Shown: in pieces, positions 27,155-35,486 of the stretch | Position numbering within the stretch: the first letter of the stretch is position 1 | Layout of the letters: each line of letters opens with the position of its first letter | Source of the DNA: Salibacterium aidingense DSM 18341 | GTDB taxonomy: Bacteria > Bacillota > Bacilli > Bacillales > Marinococcaceae | Assembly: GCF_000429685.1 (NCBI RefSeq) | Contig: NZ_AUCI01000001.1 | Location: 186,001-250,000 of the forward strand | Length of the DNA: 64,000 nucleotides | Direction: 5' to 3' | Made by a program: the position numbers and the translations under genes | The notes under the pieces: generated by a model | The model's database searches: none | What the model was told of the DNA's origin: nothing | Seen by the model: the letters and a program-made list of their open reading frames with translations, nothing else

Positions 27155-27682
27155 TTATACACGCTGAACTGCAGGATCAGTAAAAACATCGTTCTCATCT
27201 GTACTTTGCGTCGAAAATTCTGAAACGACAGCTCCTGTTTCCCCTGCCTGAAACCAATGCAGGGTATTAGGAGAAATTGTATACTGTTCGCCGGGCTTAA
27301 GCAAAACCTCTTTCCAAACAGTAAAGTGATTCATTTTGTCCTGTGGAGGAAGAATACTTGGGTTTGGTGTCTCCGTACCAGACACGTATAAATACACTCT
27401 CCCCATCCGACACCGGAACGTTTCTTCCTTTCCCTTCGAGGTCCCTATCGGCGGGTGCAGGTGTTCAGGGCAAGTCTGCCTTGGCAGTAGTACCATTTCT
27501 TTCGCGCAGTAGCTCTCCGTATTAATATAGACAACCAATTGCAGACCCATCTCACGCAATCGACCCATGCCGAAATCAGTGACCTCCATGTTTTCTTTTT
27601 CTTCTGGAGTAAGAGCAATACCCGCCTGTTTAAAATATCTCAAGCATTCCTTCCGAATATGATTCACCTTTTCGTCGTTCAT
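27155..27682 (-). CDS. D-lyxose isomerase (YdaE-like cupin sugar isomerase)
   Basis: Cupin-type aldose-ketose isomerase of 175 residues, resembling Bacillus YdaE and other D-lyxose isomerases that interconvert D-lyxose and D-xylulose and also act on D-mannose/D-fructose. The metal site is visible as CPEHLHPPIG (His74, His76) and KGKEETFRCRMGRVYLYV with its conserved Glu. The downstream ligand His is in ISPNTLHWFQAG. The tail FSTQSTDENDVFTDP is a family signature. It is the last gene of the TRAP transporter operon, 20 bases after the dehydrogenase. That context suggests a pentose or hexose, or its polyol, enters through this locus. Confidence 0.82.
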   Translation of the reverse strand: MNDEKVNHIRKECLRYFKQAGIALTPEEKENMEVTDFGMGRLREMGLQLVVYINTESYCAKEMVLLPRQTCPEHLHPPIGTSKGKEETFRCRMGRVYLYVSGTETPNPSILPPQDKMNHFTVWKEVLLKPGEQYTISPNTLHWFQAGETGAVVSEFSTQSTDENDVFTDPAVQRV

Positions 27683-27702
27683 ATGCCGCTCCTTTCGAAA
27701 GA

Positions 27703-28740
27703 TTAATTTTTCTGTGATTCGCAGTCAATCATAACGTGGATGGTGTCCCCTTTATGATCGTTTCGTAAAGCGAATGCCTCCGCAATGTCCTCCAGTGGAA
27801 GAATGTGAGTAATTGTTTCTTTTGTATTTATCAAACCTTCTGTAACAAGGCGGACTCCTTCATCGAAGAAACGTCGATTATCGATATCACGCTTCGGTTC
27901 TGTTGTTAGAATCTCCAATCGTTTCTTATGCATTTTGAAAAAGTCCACTGGTTCGTGGCAGGTACCAATACACCCATACATCACAATTCTTCCATTCTGT
28001 GCCGCTGCATCCATTGCATCCACCATACCTGAACCTTCCAGAAGACATGGAATAACAACATCAAATCCATCTGGAAAATCGCCCTTTACCACATCCATCG
28101 TTTTTGCCTCTTCATTCGGAAGTTGATACGTGTGTGTAGCTCCATATTTTTCCGCTAAATCAAGTTTTTCTTCAAACAAATCTGTCACAGCCAGGTTCCT
28201 GGGGCTAAATAAGTTAATAACCTGAGTCATGGCCAAGCCGCTTACCCCCTGCCCCATGATTAATACATTTTTGTCCGGCGCAATCTCTCCCAACTCCGCT
28301 GCATGAAGAAGCGGAGGAAGTACTTCTATCAGAGAACCTTCAATCAAGGGAAGATTCTTAGGCAGCACTTTCACCGAAAACGGACTGCAGCATATATATT
28401 CTGCAAAAGCTCCCCACACATAACGCAGTGCCACATGGTCGCCTTCTTTCAATCCAATAACATTTTCTCCGACTTGATCAATAACACCAGCCACTTCATG
28501 ACCCAAACGCGTTGGATATGTTATAAATTCCGGATCTCTAGCTCCGCGAAAGACCTCTACATCACTTCCACAGATACCGACCCATTTGATTTTTATACGT
28601 ACCTCCTCTGCTTCAGGCTCGGGAACTCTTGCCTGTTTTATTGATATTTCTCCAATTTCATCCATCACCGCGCATTTCTGAGTGCCGGGTCCTTCGTGAT
28701 CAACCAACTCCATAGACGGTACCATCATTTTTCTTACCAT
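27703..28740 (-). CDS. zinc-dependent medium-chain dehydrogenase (polyol/sugar type)
   Basis: NAD(P)-linked alcohol or polyol dehydrogenase of the MDR superfamily, 345 residues from the start at 28740. That ATG has AAAGGGGAAA before it. An ATG six codons earlier is poorer. The catalytic zinc site is GICGSD (Cys57) and GHEVAG (His81, Glu82). The nucleotide motif is GQGVSGLA. The four-cysteine structural-zinc lobe is missing, unlike classical sorbitol dehydrogenases. It sits between the HIT gene and the D-lyxose isomerase in a TRAP operon. Oxidising an imported polyol or sugar acid to a ketose is plausible. The substrate is unknown. Confidence 0.82.
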   Translation of the reverse strand: MVRKMMVPSMELVDHEGPGTQKCAVMDEIGEISIKQARVPEPEAEEVRIKIKWVGICGSDVEVFRGARDPEFITYPTRLGHEVAGVIDQVGENVIGLKEGDHVALRYVWGAFAEYICCSPFSVKVLPKNLPLIEGSLIEVLPPLLHAAELGEIAPDKNVLIMGQGVSGLAMTQVINLFSPRNLAVTDLFEEKLDLAEKYGATHTYQLPNEEAKTMDVVKGDFPDGFDVVIPCLLEGSGMVDAMDAAAQNGRIVMYGCIGTCHEPVDFFKMHKKRLEILTTEPKRDIDNRRFFDEGVRLVTEGLINTKETITHILPLEDIAEAFALRNDHKGDTIHVMIDCESQKN

Positions 28741-28778
28741 GATATTTCCCCTTTCCATACCCTAAGTTTTATTAGTTA

Positions 28779-29201
28779 TCAGGATTTGACGTTGTTTAAA
28801 CGCTGCCTGATCTTCTCGTATTCCCCATCAGAAAGAAACGTCTTTTGTTCAGGATTATTATCAAAAGCTTCTCCCCAGTTCATGCCGTCTACATATTTGG
28901 GCACCAGATGAACGTGCAGATGGGAGACGATATCTCCATATATAGCATAGTTTATTTTGTCCGGCCTGAAAGACAGAGATATCCTTTCTGCGGCATCCGC
29001 GACATCATCGAAGTACTGTTTACGTTCCCGTTCCGATAGTTCATACAATTCTGTCTTATGGTTATTCAGTGCCAGCACACACCGACCTGGATAATTTTGA
29101 TCTTTCATGATATACAACGTTGATATTTGCATTGGCATAGCTTGAATCATTAACCGCTGCAGGCTTTCATCTTTCGTACAGTAAAAGCAGGATGCAACCA
29201 C
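28779..29201 (-). CDS. HIT-family nucleotide-binding hydrolase
   Basis: Histidine-triad protein of about 140 residues, with the active-site triad HLHVHLVPK and an N-terminal CFYC pair. Such enzymes cleave nucleoside phosphoramidates or dinucleotides. The start is uncertain. GAGGAGGTGAT overlaps the ATG at 29207, leaving only two bases of spacing. A GTG at 29201 has proper spacing and is preferred. The gene is embedded in the TRAP transporter operon, 30 bases after dctM and 38 before the dehydrogenase. That is an unusual place for a housekeeping HIT protein and suggests a pathway-specific role. Confidence 0.82.
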   Translation of the reverse strand: MVASCFYCTKDESLQRLMIQAMPMQISTLYIMKDQNYPGRCVLALNNHKTELYELSERERKQYFDDVADAAERISLSFRPDKINYAIYGDIVSHLHVHLVPKYVDGMNWGEAFDNNPEQKTFLSDGEYEKIRQRLNNVKS

Positions 29202-29231
29202 CGCCATCACCTCCTCTGTAAATTTTCGCTT

Positions 29232-30509
29232 TTATCGCATCAACCATTCTGGCAAAAACATTACAAGCTGAGGAACATATGTGATCAATAACAACACACA
29301 GATCATCACTGTAAAATAGGGCAAAACTGCTCGAATCACCTCTGTGATCGAAATTTCTCCAATGGCACAGGCTACGAACAAACAAACACCGACAGGCGGA
29401 GTAAACAGTCCGATAGCAAGGTTCACAACCATCACGACGCCGAAATGAACCGGATCCATCCCAAGCGATGTGACAACAGGCAGCAGAATCGGCGTAAAAA
29501 TGATGACAGCAGGACTTAAATCTAGAAAAGTACCAACAAAAAGAAGCAGGGCGGTAATCATTAATAGCAGCAGAAATGGATTTTCTGTAACAGACAGAAG
29601 TCCTTCTGCGATCATCTGCGGAATGCCCTGAATGGCAAAAAGATAACCCAGTGCTGAGGCAGTGGCGATCATAAGTGCTACCATACCAGTTGTTATTGAA
29701 ACATCCAGCATAATTTTAGGCAGATCTTTTATCTGAAGTTCTTTATAATAGAAAAAACCTAATAGAAAGGAGTATAACGCTGCAATTCCTGCAGCCTCTG
29801 TTGCAGTAAATATCCCGCTGATGATCCCGCCTAGAATAATGAGAATTGTCAGCAAGGCTGGGATCCCTCTTAAAATATTAAGCCCGGCTTCTTTTACAGA
29901 TATCCGTTGTTCCACTGGGTATCCTCTTTTTTTAGCAATAACAGCAGTAACAGCCATTAATGCTATAGCAACTAGAACACCCGGAATAATTCCTCCTAAA
30001 AATAATTGCCCGATGGAAACCCCGGCAGCTACTCCGTAAATGACCATGGGTATACTGGGAGGAATCATTACTCCAATTGTCGAGGAAGTAGCAGTAATAG
30101 CTACACTAAAATCCCGGTGATACCCCTTTTTCACCATAGCAGGTATAAGAATGGATCCTACTGATGAGGAATCAGAGGCAGCAGAGCCTGTAATCCCTGC
30201 AAAGAACATGCTGCTAACGATATTTACGTAAGCCAAACCACCTCTCAAAAATCCAACCAATGATTTTGACAGATTAATTAAATCATTGGTGATGCCGCCC
30301 AGCTGCATAAATCGGCCTGCCAGGATAAACAAGGGAACGGCAATTAAGGTGAACGAATTCACCCCCATCAACATCCGCTGCACCATAACAGACAAATCAA
30401 TGTCCCCTACCACAGCGAATCCAAATATTGCAGCAACACCAGTACTCACTGCAATGGGTACATTAATAGCCAGCAGCACAAGTAAGACGATAAATATAAC
30501 AACTGCCAT
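29232..30509 (-). CDS. dctM: TRAP transporter large permease (DctM)
   Basis: Large membrane subunit of a tripartite ATP-independent periplasmic-type transporter, 425 residues with about 12 hydrophobic segments. Family hallmarks include VPLFILAGRFMQLGGIT, GITGSAASDSSSVGSILIPAM, IPPSIPMVIYG and PVGVCLFVACAIGEIS. It energises uptake with a sodium or proton gradient together with DctQ and the binding lipoprotein. The start has an AAAGGAGGAAG site. Gene order P-Q-M is standard. It is followed by catabolic genes on the same strand. Confidence 0.93.
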   Translation of the reverse strand: MAVVIFIVLLVLLAINVPIAVSTGVAAIFGFAVVGDIDLSVMVQRMLMGVNSFTLIAVPLFILAGRFMQLGGITNDLINLSKSLVGFLRGGLAYVNIVSSMFFAGITGSAASDSSSVGSILIPAMVKKGYHRDFSVAITATSSTIGVMIPPSIPMVIYGVAAGVSIGQLFLGGIIPGVLVAIALMAVTAVIAKKRGYPVEQRISVKEAGLNILRGIPALLTILIILGGIISGIFTATEAAGIAALYSFLLGFFYYKELQIKDLPKIMLDVSITTGMVALMIATASALGYLFAIQGIPQMIAEGLLSVTENPFLLLLMITALLLFVGTFLDLSPAVIIFTPILLPVVTSLGMDPVHFGVVMVVNLAIGLFTPPVGVCLFVACAIGEISITEVIRAVLPYFTVMICVLLLITYVPQLVMFLPEWLMR

Positions 30510-30532
30510 GACTTCCTCCTTTCATGCTGCGC

Positions 30533-31033
30533 TTACACCCTGTGTTCTTCTGAATGGTTTTTTCGAAATAGAGACCATAATTGATGTAAGGTGTACAGAA
30601 AAAAGAATCCTCCTGTCAGCGGCATCGGCATATAAAAATAAGCCATCGGTATTCGTAAAATAGGAGAGATCTGATCCATTGCATTAAGGACCAACAGCAC
30701 ACCGTAATAGCACAAAACAGCACCAAAAAAAAGCACAATCACATGTATGACGCAATCAATAATTATTTTGGATAGACATTTCAGCATCCGATAAAAATAT
30801 TCCACTCCTAAATGCATTCGTCTTGTTAACGTAATCACACTTCCCAACAGGCAAAACCAGATAAAGCTTAATCTGGCGAATTCTTCCGTCCACGGAAAGG
30901 ACTGAGTTAAAAATGTTCTGGCAAAGATCTGAAACAAAATATTCAACACCATAACAAATCCGATAAGAATGACCACATTGGCCAGCAGCCTGTTATATAT
31001 AAAATTAATTATTTTATCTCCCATAACGCCCAC
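30533..31033 (-). CDS. dctQ: TRAP transporter small permease (DctQ)
   Basis: Four-helix small membrane subunit, 166 residues, with NVVILIGFVMVLNILFQIFART, the family-typical FPWTEEFARLSFIWFCLLGS near 42-60, and MHLGVEYFY. It bridges the binding protein and DctM. It lies 74 bases after dctP and 23 before dctM in the same transcript. Confidence 0.9.
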   Translation of the reverse strand: MGVMGDKIINFIYNRLLANVVILIGFVMVLNILFQIFARTFLTQSFPWTEEFARLSFIWFCLLGSVITLTRRMHLGVEYFYRMLKCLSKIIIDCVIHVIVLFFGAVLCYYGVLLVLNAMDQISPILRIPMAYFYMPMPLTGGFFFLYTLHQLWSLFRKNHSEEHRV

Positions 31034-31107
31034 CTCTCCGGTGTATTCAAGCCGGGGGAAAATGGAGTAACTGATTATACACTCCTTTATCCGGGTACAT
31101 TGGTTTG

Positions 31108-32220
31108 TTAATTATTGTCGAAATAATCGAAATATTCTTTGCCGATTTCTTCTTCGTATTCATCGTAGATTGGCTGCACCGCTTCTTTAAAGGAAGATTT
31201 ATCTTTAATAAAGTTTACTTCCATTCCGACTTCTTCCAATTCACTTACGGCTTCATCCACTTGCCGCTGCTCTTCTTCATAGGCAAACTTACCAGCCTCT
31301 TCTCCCGCATTTGTGATGATTTCCTGAAGGTCTTCCGGGAGAGACTCAAAGAAATTTTGATCCATCGCAATGGTATTTGGAGTCATAAAATGCTGTGTCA
31401 TAGACACATAATCCGTTACTTCGTATTCTTTTTCGGTTAAAACTAAAGCGATACTGTTTTCCGCTGCGTCAACGACTCCTGTCTGCAGAGCCATGTAACG
31501 TTCATCCGCTGCAATTGGGGTTGGATTGGCTCCCAGCAGTTCCATTGTATTGGTCATTACCGGACTTTCCATTACTCGTATATCCAACCCTTCAAAATCT
31601 CCGGGTGTTTCAATCGGACCTGCCGAACTGTACACATTTCTGGCACTTCTTTGCAGCCAGCCGACAATTTTAATATTTTCCTCTTCTTCCATCACATTGC
31701 TCAATTCATCACCCAGTCCACTTTGAATAACTTCACGCTGATGTTCCATACTCTCTGATAGATAAGGCATATCAAAAATTAACATCCGATCATCCAAAGA
31801 AGAAAGAACCGAGGTTGTGATTTCCGCTGCCTGAATACTTCCAAGCTGTAACCCGTCAATATAATCCGATTGTCCTCCAAGTTGTCCGCTGTGCTGCACT
31901 TCTACTTCAATTCTGCCATCGCTTTCTTCTTCTACCATCTCTTCAAAATGGAAAAAGGCTTGCACCATAGTATCTTCGGGATTGCTCGGTGATGCCATTT
32001 TCAATGTGTATGTCTCCTGATTTTCTGCTTCAGCATCATTGTTGCTGTCTTCTTCTGCTTCACTGTCTTTTCCTGTCTCCACTTTTTCTTCATCTGCTGT
32101 ATCGTTGTTGTTGGAACCACTCGTACTTTCCGTTTCTTCCTGACTACCGCATCCGATAACTATAAAAATAAGTGCGCCTATCATAAAGAAAAATAAAAGA
32201 TTGTTTCGAAATCCTTTCAT
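31108..32220 (-). CDS. dctP: TRAP transporter substrate-binding lipoprotein (DctP)
   Basis: Extracytoplasmic solute receptor, 370 residues from the start at 32220, chosen because AAGGAGGAAG precedes it. An upstream ATG adds 12 codons without a site. The lipobox FIVIGC puts the anchored Cys near residue 24. An acidic, Asn/Glu-rich linker then runs to about 75. The DctP fold has GGQSDYIDGLQLGSIQAAEIT, FEGLDIRVMESPVMTNTMELLGANPTPIA and the helix-capping QTGVVDAAENS. The conserved Arg of RVMES normally salt-bridges a substrate carboxylate. This favours a sugar acid over a neutral sugar, in some tension with the lyxose isomerase downstream. Confidence 0.9.
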   Translation of the reverse strand: MKGFRNNLLFFFMIGALIFIVIGCGSQEETESTSGSNNNDTADEEKVETGKDSEAEEDSNNDAEAENQETYTLKMASPSNPEDTMVQAFFHFEEMVEEESDGRIEVEVQHSGQLGGQSDYIDGLQLGSIQAAEITTSVLSSLDDRMLIFDMPYLSESMEHQREVIQSGLGDELSNVMEEEENIKIVGWLQRSARNVYSSAGPIETPGDFEGLDIRVMESPVMTNTMELLGANPTPIAADERYMALQTGVVDAAENSIALVLTEKEYEVTDYVSMTQHFMTPNTIAMDQNFFESLPEDLQEIITNAGEEAGKFAYEEEQRQVDEAVSELEEVGMEVNFIKDKSSFKEAVQPIYDEYEEEIGKEYFDYFDNN

Positions 32221-32316
32221 TGTTTCTTCCTCCTTAGAAAGATTAATTTTATCCACGTCTCAAGGGCTGATACTGCTCCTCGGATATTATGATTACATAA
32301 ATTACCCTCCTTTTAT

Positions 32317-32330
32317 TGAAAACGCTTTCT
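32317..32330 (-). promoter_or_regulatory. cre-like box upstream of dctP
   Basis: TGAAAACGCTTTCT matches 13 of 14 positions of the Bacillus CcpA consensus TGWAANCGNTNWCA. It lies about 100 bases before the dctP start, suggesting carbon catabolite control of the TRAP operon. Confidence 0.6.
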
Positions 32331-32379
32331 TTTATAACAACTATATATGGATGCGCCACTTTTGTCAATAAATAAATTA

Positions 32380-32422
32380 AGTTTCATCTTATTAAACTCT
32401 AAAAATCATAATTATAGAGTTT
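32380..32422. promoter_or_regulatory. ROK operator candidates between dctP and its repressor
   Basis: Two overlapping inverted repeats occur in the divergent region. AGTTT-N9-AAACT lies at 32380-32398 and AAACTCT-N15-AGAGTTT at 32394-32422. The first has the half-site and roughly the spacing of XylR operators, which are bound by ROK repressors. This fits control by the adjoining ROK gene. Confidence 0.5.
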
Positions 32423-32503
32423 TAAAGTTCCTTTATGTTGAATTTTTTACTTAAGTATCTTTATAATAGAATAAAAATCTTATATAGAATTTGGGTGTTG
32501 AGG

Positions 32504-33709
32504 ATGCAGTTCAATAAATCAAGTGAAAACAGTAAGCTTGCTATTATGCAGACACTTCGGATTTACGGCAGTATGTCAAGGATGAAACTCACAGAACTTA
32601 CCGGCTTCAGCAGAGCCACTGTATCTTTTGTTATTTCTGAACTTATTGAAAGCGGCATCATTAAAGAAACAAAAAAACAACAGTCTACAGGAGGTCGTCC
32701 GGCAGTTATTTTAGAATTAGTACCTTTTTCTACATGTGTTATCGGTGCCAACTTGGATAACAATCACTGGAAAATCGGTGCTTTCGACCTTCTGGACAAC
32801 GTTATCGATGAAACCGATGTTCCTGTACAGACACAGTCGGCTGTTCATACATTTGAAGTACTAAGAACCAGCATTAACTCCTTTATTCGTGAACTGAACC
32901 GCCCTATACTTCCCGTACTTGGAATTGGAACCCCGGGACTCGTAGAAAAAAATGACCATATCATTAAAGCCGCTCCGCCACTTGAGTGGTTCAACGTAAA
33001 CGTAGCCGACATTATGAGCATAGATATGGAGCTTCCCATCATTTTAATGAACAGACACCGCGCCCGCGGTCTTGCGGAGTGTCGTTTCGGCGCCGGAACT
33101 AATTCTTCCAACATAATTTACATCGGGGTTGGTTCTGGAGTCCGCGCAGGTTTCTATATTGACAGACAGCTCATTACCGATTCTTTCGGCGGCGCCGGGG
33201 AACTTGGACACACCACTGTAGAACCATCGGGGCCCCTGTGTTCCTGCGGTAATGAAGGATGCTTGCAAATGCTTTGCTCCACTCCTTTTATTGAAAAACA
33301 GATTAGAAAGTCAGTGCGATTCGGGGAAGATGCCGGGAGCCTCCTGCCGCCTGATACAGATACACGAACCATCAAAGCAATGGATGTTTGCAGGGCAGCA
33401 GATAATGGAGAAGAACTATCGATGGAGGTTATTCATACCGCTTCCAATTATTTAGGGATAACCATGGCAAATCTTGCTAACACCTTTAACCCCGAAACGA
33501 TTATTCTTGGTGGACCAATTCCCAGTACCAGCCGGCTGTTTGTTGAAACTTCCAACAAAATCATGCGGCAGCGTGCACTCCCAAGCATCGTTTCTAGTAT
33601 CGATGTGTTAACAGCAGATCTAGGAGAAATCGGTGGCGCTTTAGGCGCAGCAAATTTCGCCCTCGATCGTTACTTTCCAATAAGCAATCTGGAAAATACC
33701 TCCTATTAA
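32504..33709 (+). CDS. ROK-family transcriptional repressor of the TRAP locus
   Basis: XylR/NagC-type repressor of about 401 residues. The start is taken at ATG 32504, since upstream codons are AT-rich and lack a site. GTG/TTG codons immediately before it are alternatives. An N-terminal winged helix (KLTELTGFSRATVSFVISEL...) is followed by a sugar-kinase-like domain with GIGTPGLVEK, GVGSGVRAGFYI and the ROK zinc motif CSCGNEGCLQ. The kinase phosphate motif reads ANLDNNHWKIG, lacking the DxG of active kinases, so it senses rather than phosphorylates. It is divergent from dctP and convergent with the aldo/keto reductase. Confidence 0.88.
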   Translation: MQFNKSSENSKLAIMQTLRIYGSMSRMKLTELTGFSRATVSFVISELIESGIIKETKKQQSTGGRPAVILELVPFSTCVIGANLDNNHWKIGAFDLLDNVIDETDVPVQTQSAVHTFEVLRTSINSFIRELNRPILPVLGIGTPGLVEKNDHIIKAAPPLEWFNVNVADIMSIDMELPIILMNRHRARGLAECRFGAGTNSSNIIYIGVGSGVRAGFYIDRQLITDSFGGAGELGHTTVEPSGPLCSCGNEGCLQMLCSTPFIEKQIRKSVRFGEDAGSLLPPDTDTRTIKAMDVCRAADNGEELSMEVIHTASNYLGITMANLANTFNPETIILGGPIPSTSRLFVETSNKIMRQRALPSIVSSIDVLTADLGEIGGALGAANFALDRYFPISNLENTSY

Positions 33710-33728
33710 TAGATCATTCGTCATAAAG

Positions 33729-33765
33729 AAAGCAGAGTGATTCCATAAGGAATACCCTGCTTTTT
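33729..33765. terminator. bidirectional terminator between ROK gene and aldo/keto reductase
   Basis: GCAG and ATTCC (33732-33744) pair with GGAAT and CTGC (33749-33760) with a small internal loop. An A-run lies on one side and a T-run on the other. It sits between two convergent stops. Confidence 0.75.
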
Positions 33766-33767
33766 AT

Positions 33768-34814
33768 TTATTGTATTCTGCTGTGCTGCCGGCTTTCATA
33801 ATAGTCTGGACTACTTCCAAGTTTCTCCTTTATACGTTCTGTTGCTTTATTTAACTTTTCAAGAAGTTCTTGCGGTATCTGACCGGATGCCCCTTCTAAA
33901 TTCTGATGCAATTGTTCTTTGTTCCGGCAGCCAACAATTGTAGTTGTGATATCCGGATTCGAAAGCACCCATGCTAACGATAATGGAATAAGATTTACTC
34001 CGTGATCTACAGATAAATCCCTAATCGTGCTAAGCGCTTCTTTAATTTCACGTTCCACTCCTTCTTCCCCGTGTCTGGATTGTGCTCCGCGGGAATAATG
34101 GAAGTGACGGGACCTCGCCTGTTTCGGTTTCATATCTTCCACTACATATTTTCCACTCAATAGTCCCTGCTGCAACGGCATATAGCCAATAACTCCCATG
34201 TCATGCTGCCTGCAGTATGAAGTTAATTCATATTCTATTGCCCGTGAAAATAGATTATATGGAAGCTCATTCGCTGTAATATCCGCTCCCAGTTCTCTCA
34301 GTTCTTCCATTTGTTCCACTCCGTGGTTACTGATTCCTACATGCCGAATTTTTCCCTCGGACTGCAATACCTTTAATGTGCTAAAAGTCTCGCGTATATC
34401 GGGCGGATGATTGATTTTATCCTTGTCTTCCGTAAAATGTTGAATAGATAATGCATTCACAGGCCAATGAACCATATACAAATCAATATAATCTGTTTGT
34501 AAACGCTTTAAACTTTCCTCACAGCTTTGTCTAAGATCATCCGGAAAAGCATTCGCCGGTGTTACTTTAGTACCTACGATAGCTTTGGACCTCCGTCCTT
34601 TCAACGCTGCTCCCAGAGATTCTTCACTTTTACCGTCATTATAAATTTCTGCAGTGTCAAAATAATTCACCCCGTAATCGAGGGCTTCATGAACGATTTG
34701 ATCTACGTCGTTTTGACTTTGGTCTCCCCAGTAATTGCCACCTCCATACTGCCAGCACCCCATTCCAATTGTGCTGAGGTACAAATCTGATTTTCCCAGC
34801 CTGCGCTTTTCCAT
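33768..34814 (-). CDS. aldo/keto reductase
   Basis: NADPH-dependent reductase of 348 residues in the AKR superfamily. The catalytic tetrad is visible as Asp53 and Tyr58 (FDTAEIYNDG), Lys83 (GTKV) and His116 (MVHWP). VGISNHGVEQMEEL and IPLSLAWVLSNPDITTTIVGC provide the cofactor pocket. It is monocistronic, convergent with the ROK repressor of the TRAP locus. It may reduce or oxidise a sugar of the same pathway, though no shared control signal is evident. Confidence 0.88.
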   Translation of the reverse strand: MEKRRLGKSDLYLSTIGMGCWQYGGGNYWGDQSQNDVDQIVHEALDYGVNYFDTAEIYNDGKSEESLGAALKGRRSKAIVGTKVTPANAFPDDLRQSCEESLKRLQTDYIDLYMVHWPVNALSIQHFTEDKDKINHPPDIRETFSTLKVLQSEGKIRHVGISNHGVEQMEELRELGADITANELPYNLFSRAIEYELTSYCRQHDMGVIGYMPLQQGLLSGKYVVEDMKPKQARSRHFHYSRGAQSRHGEEGVEREIKEALSTIRDLSVDHGVNLIPLSLAWVLSNPDITTTIVGCRNKEQLHQNLEGASGQIPQELLEKLNKATERIKEKLGSSPDYYESRQHSRIQ

Positions 34815-35018
34815 TTTTACTCCTCCTCCATTACGTTATTTTTTACATAACCTTAGAACAAATAGAGGAAATGTTACGTAAACTGTATATCAACATTTAT
34901 CTTTTGTCAATTATTAAACTAACTTACTCAAATGGGGAGGAGCGACCTTTATTATAAACATACCCTGTTCACACTTTAATATATGAAGCATTCAATACAG
35001 CCAAGAAATAGGAAACCT

Positions 35019-35447
35019 TTATACCGATTCAGGTTCTTCTTCACATACTTTATGTATTCTTCCGTATAAGTCAAACAGACAAAACAAAGGCAGGGTGTAC
35101 ATGGCGTAATTGAATAACCCTTCTCTTTCTGCATCCAACAAATGAAATATAACCATAGGAATGGCTATTACTAGGGCATATTTCACGACCATTGGCAGTT
35201 TCGTCAAAAAAATTATTCTTGCGGGAATAAGAACAAAAATAAGGTAAATAAAGAAAAGGAAGATTCCTGGTAATATCATTTCTGCCGGAAAGGTGGAAAA
35301 GTTTGAAGGTCTTCCTTCCCTGTAAAAATGGTTCGAAAAATAAAGAATTCCCAAGTGTAATAAAAAAGCAATGGTCGTCAAGGCCAACATTCTAAAATTA
35401 AACAAATCGTTGGCTTTCGTTGGTTTAAACGCATGAAGAATTTTCAT
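35019..35447 (-). CDS. unrecognised four-helix membrane protein
   Basis: 142 residues with four hydrophobic segments, near 21-40, 58-80, 88-103 and 112-126. The charged N-terminus is MKILHAFKPTKAND and the acidic tail EEEPESV. I recognise no family. It follows the lipoprotein gene by 39 bases on the same strand, so the two may form a small membrane-associated unit. An AAAGGAGAT site precedes the ATG. AT-rich gaps border it. Confidence 0.65.
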   Translation of the reverse strand: MKILHAFKPTKANDLFNFRMLALTTIAFLLHLGILYFSNHFYREGRPSNFSTFPAEMILPGIFLFFIYLIFVLIPARIIFLTKLPMVVKYALVIAIPMVIFHLLDAEREGLFNYAMYTLPLFCLFDLYGRIHKVCEEEPESV

Positions 35448-35486
35448 AGAATCTCCTTTCTAAAAAAGCATCCGAAAAATACTCCG

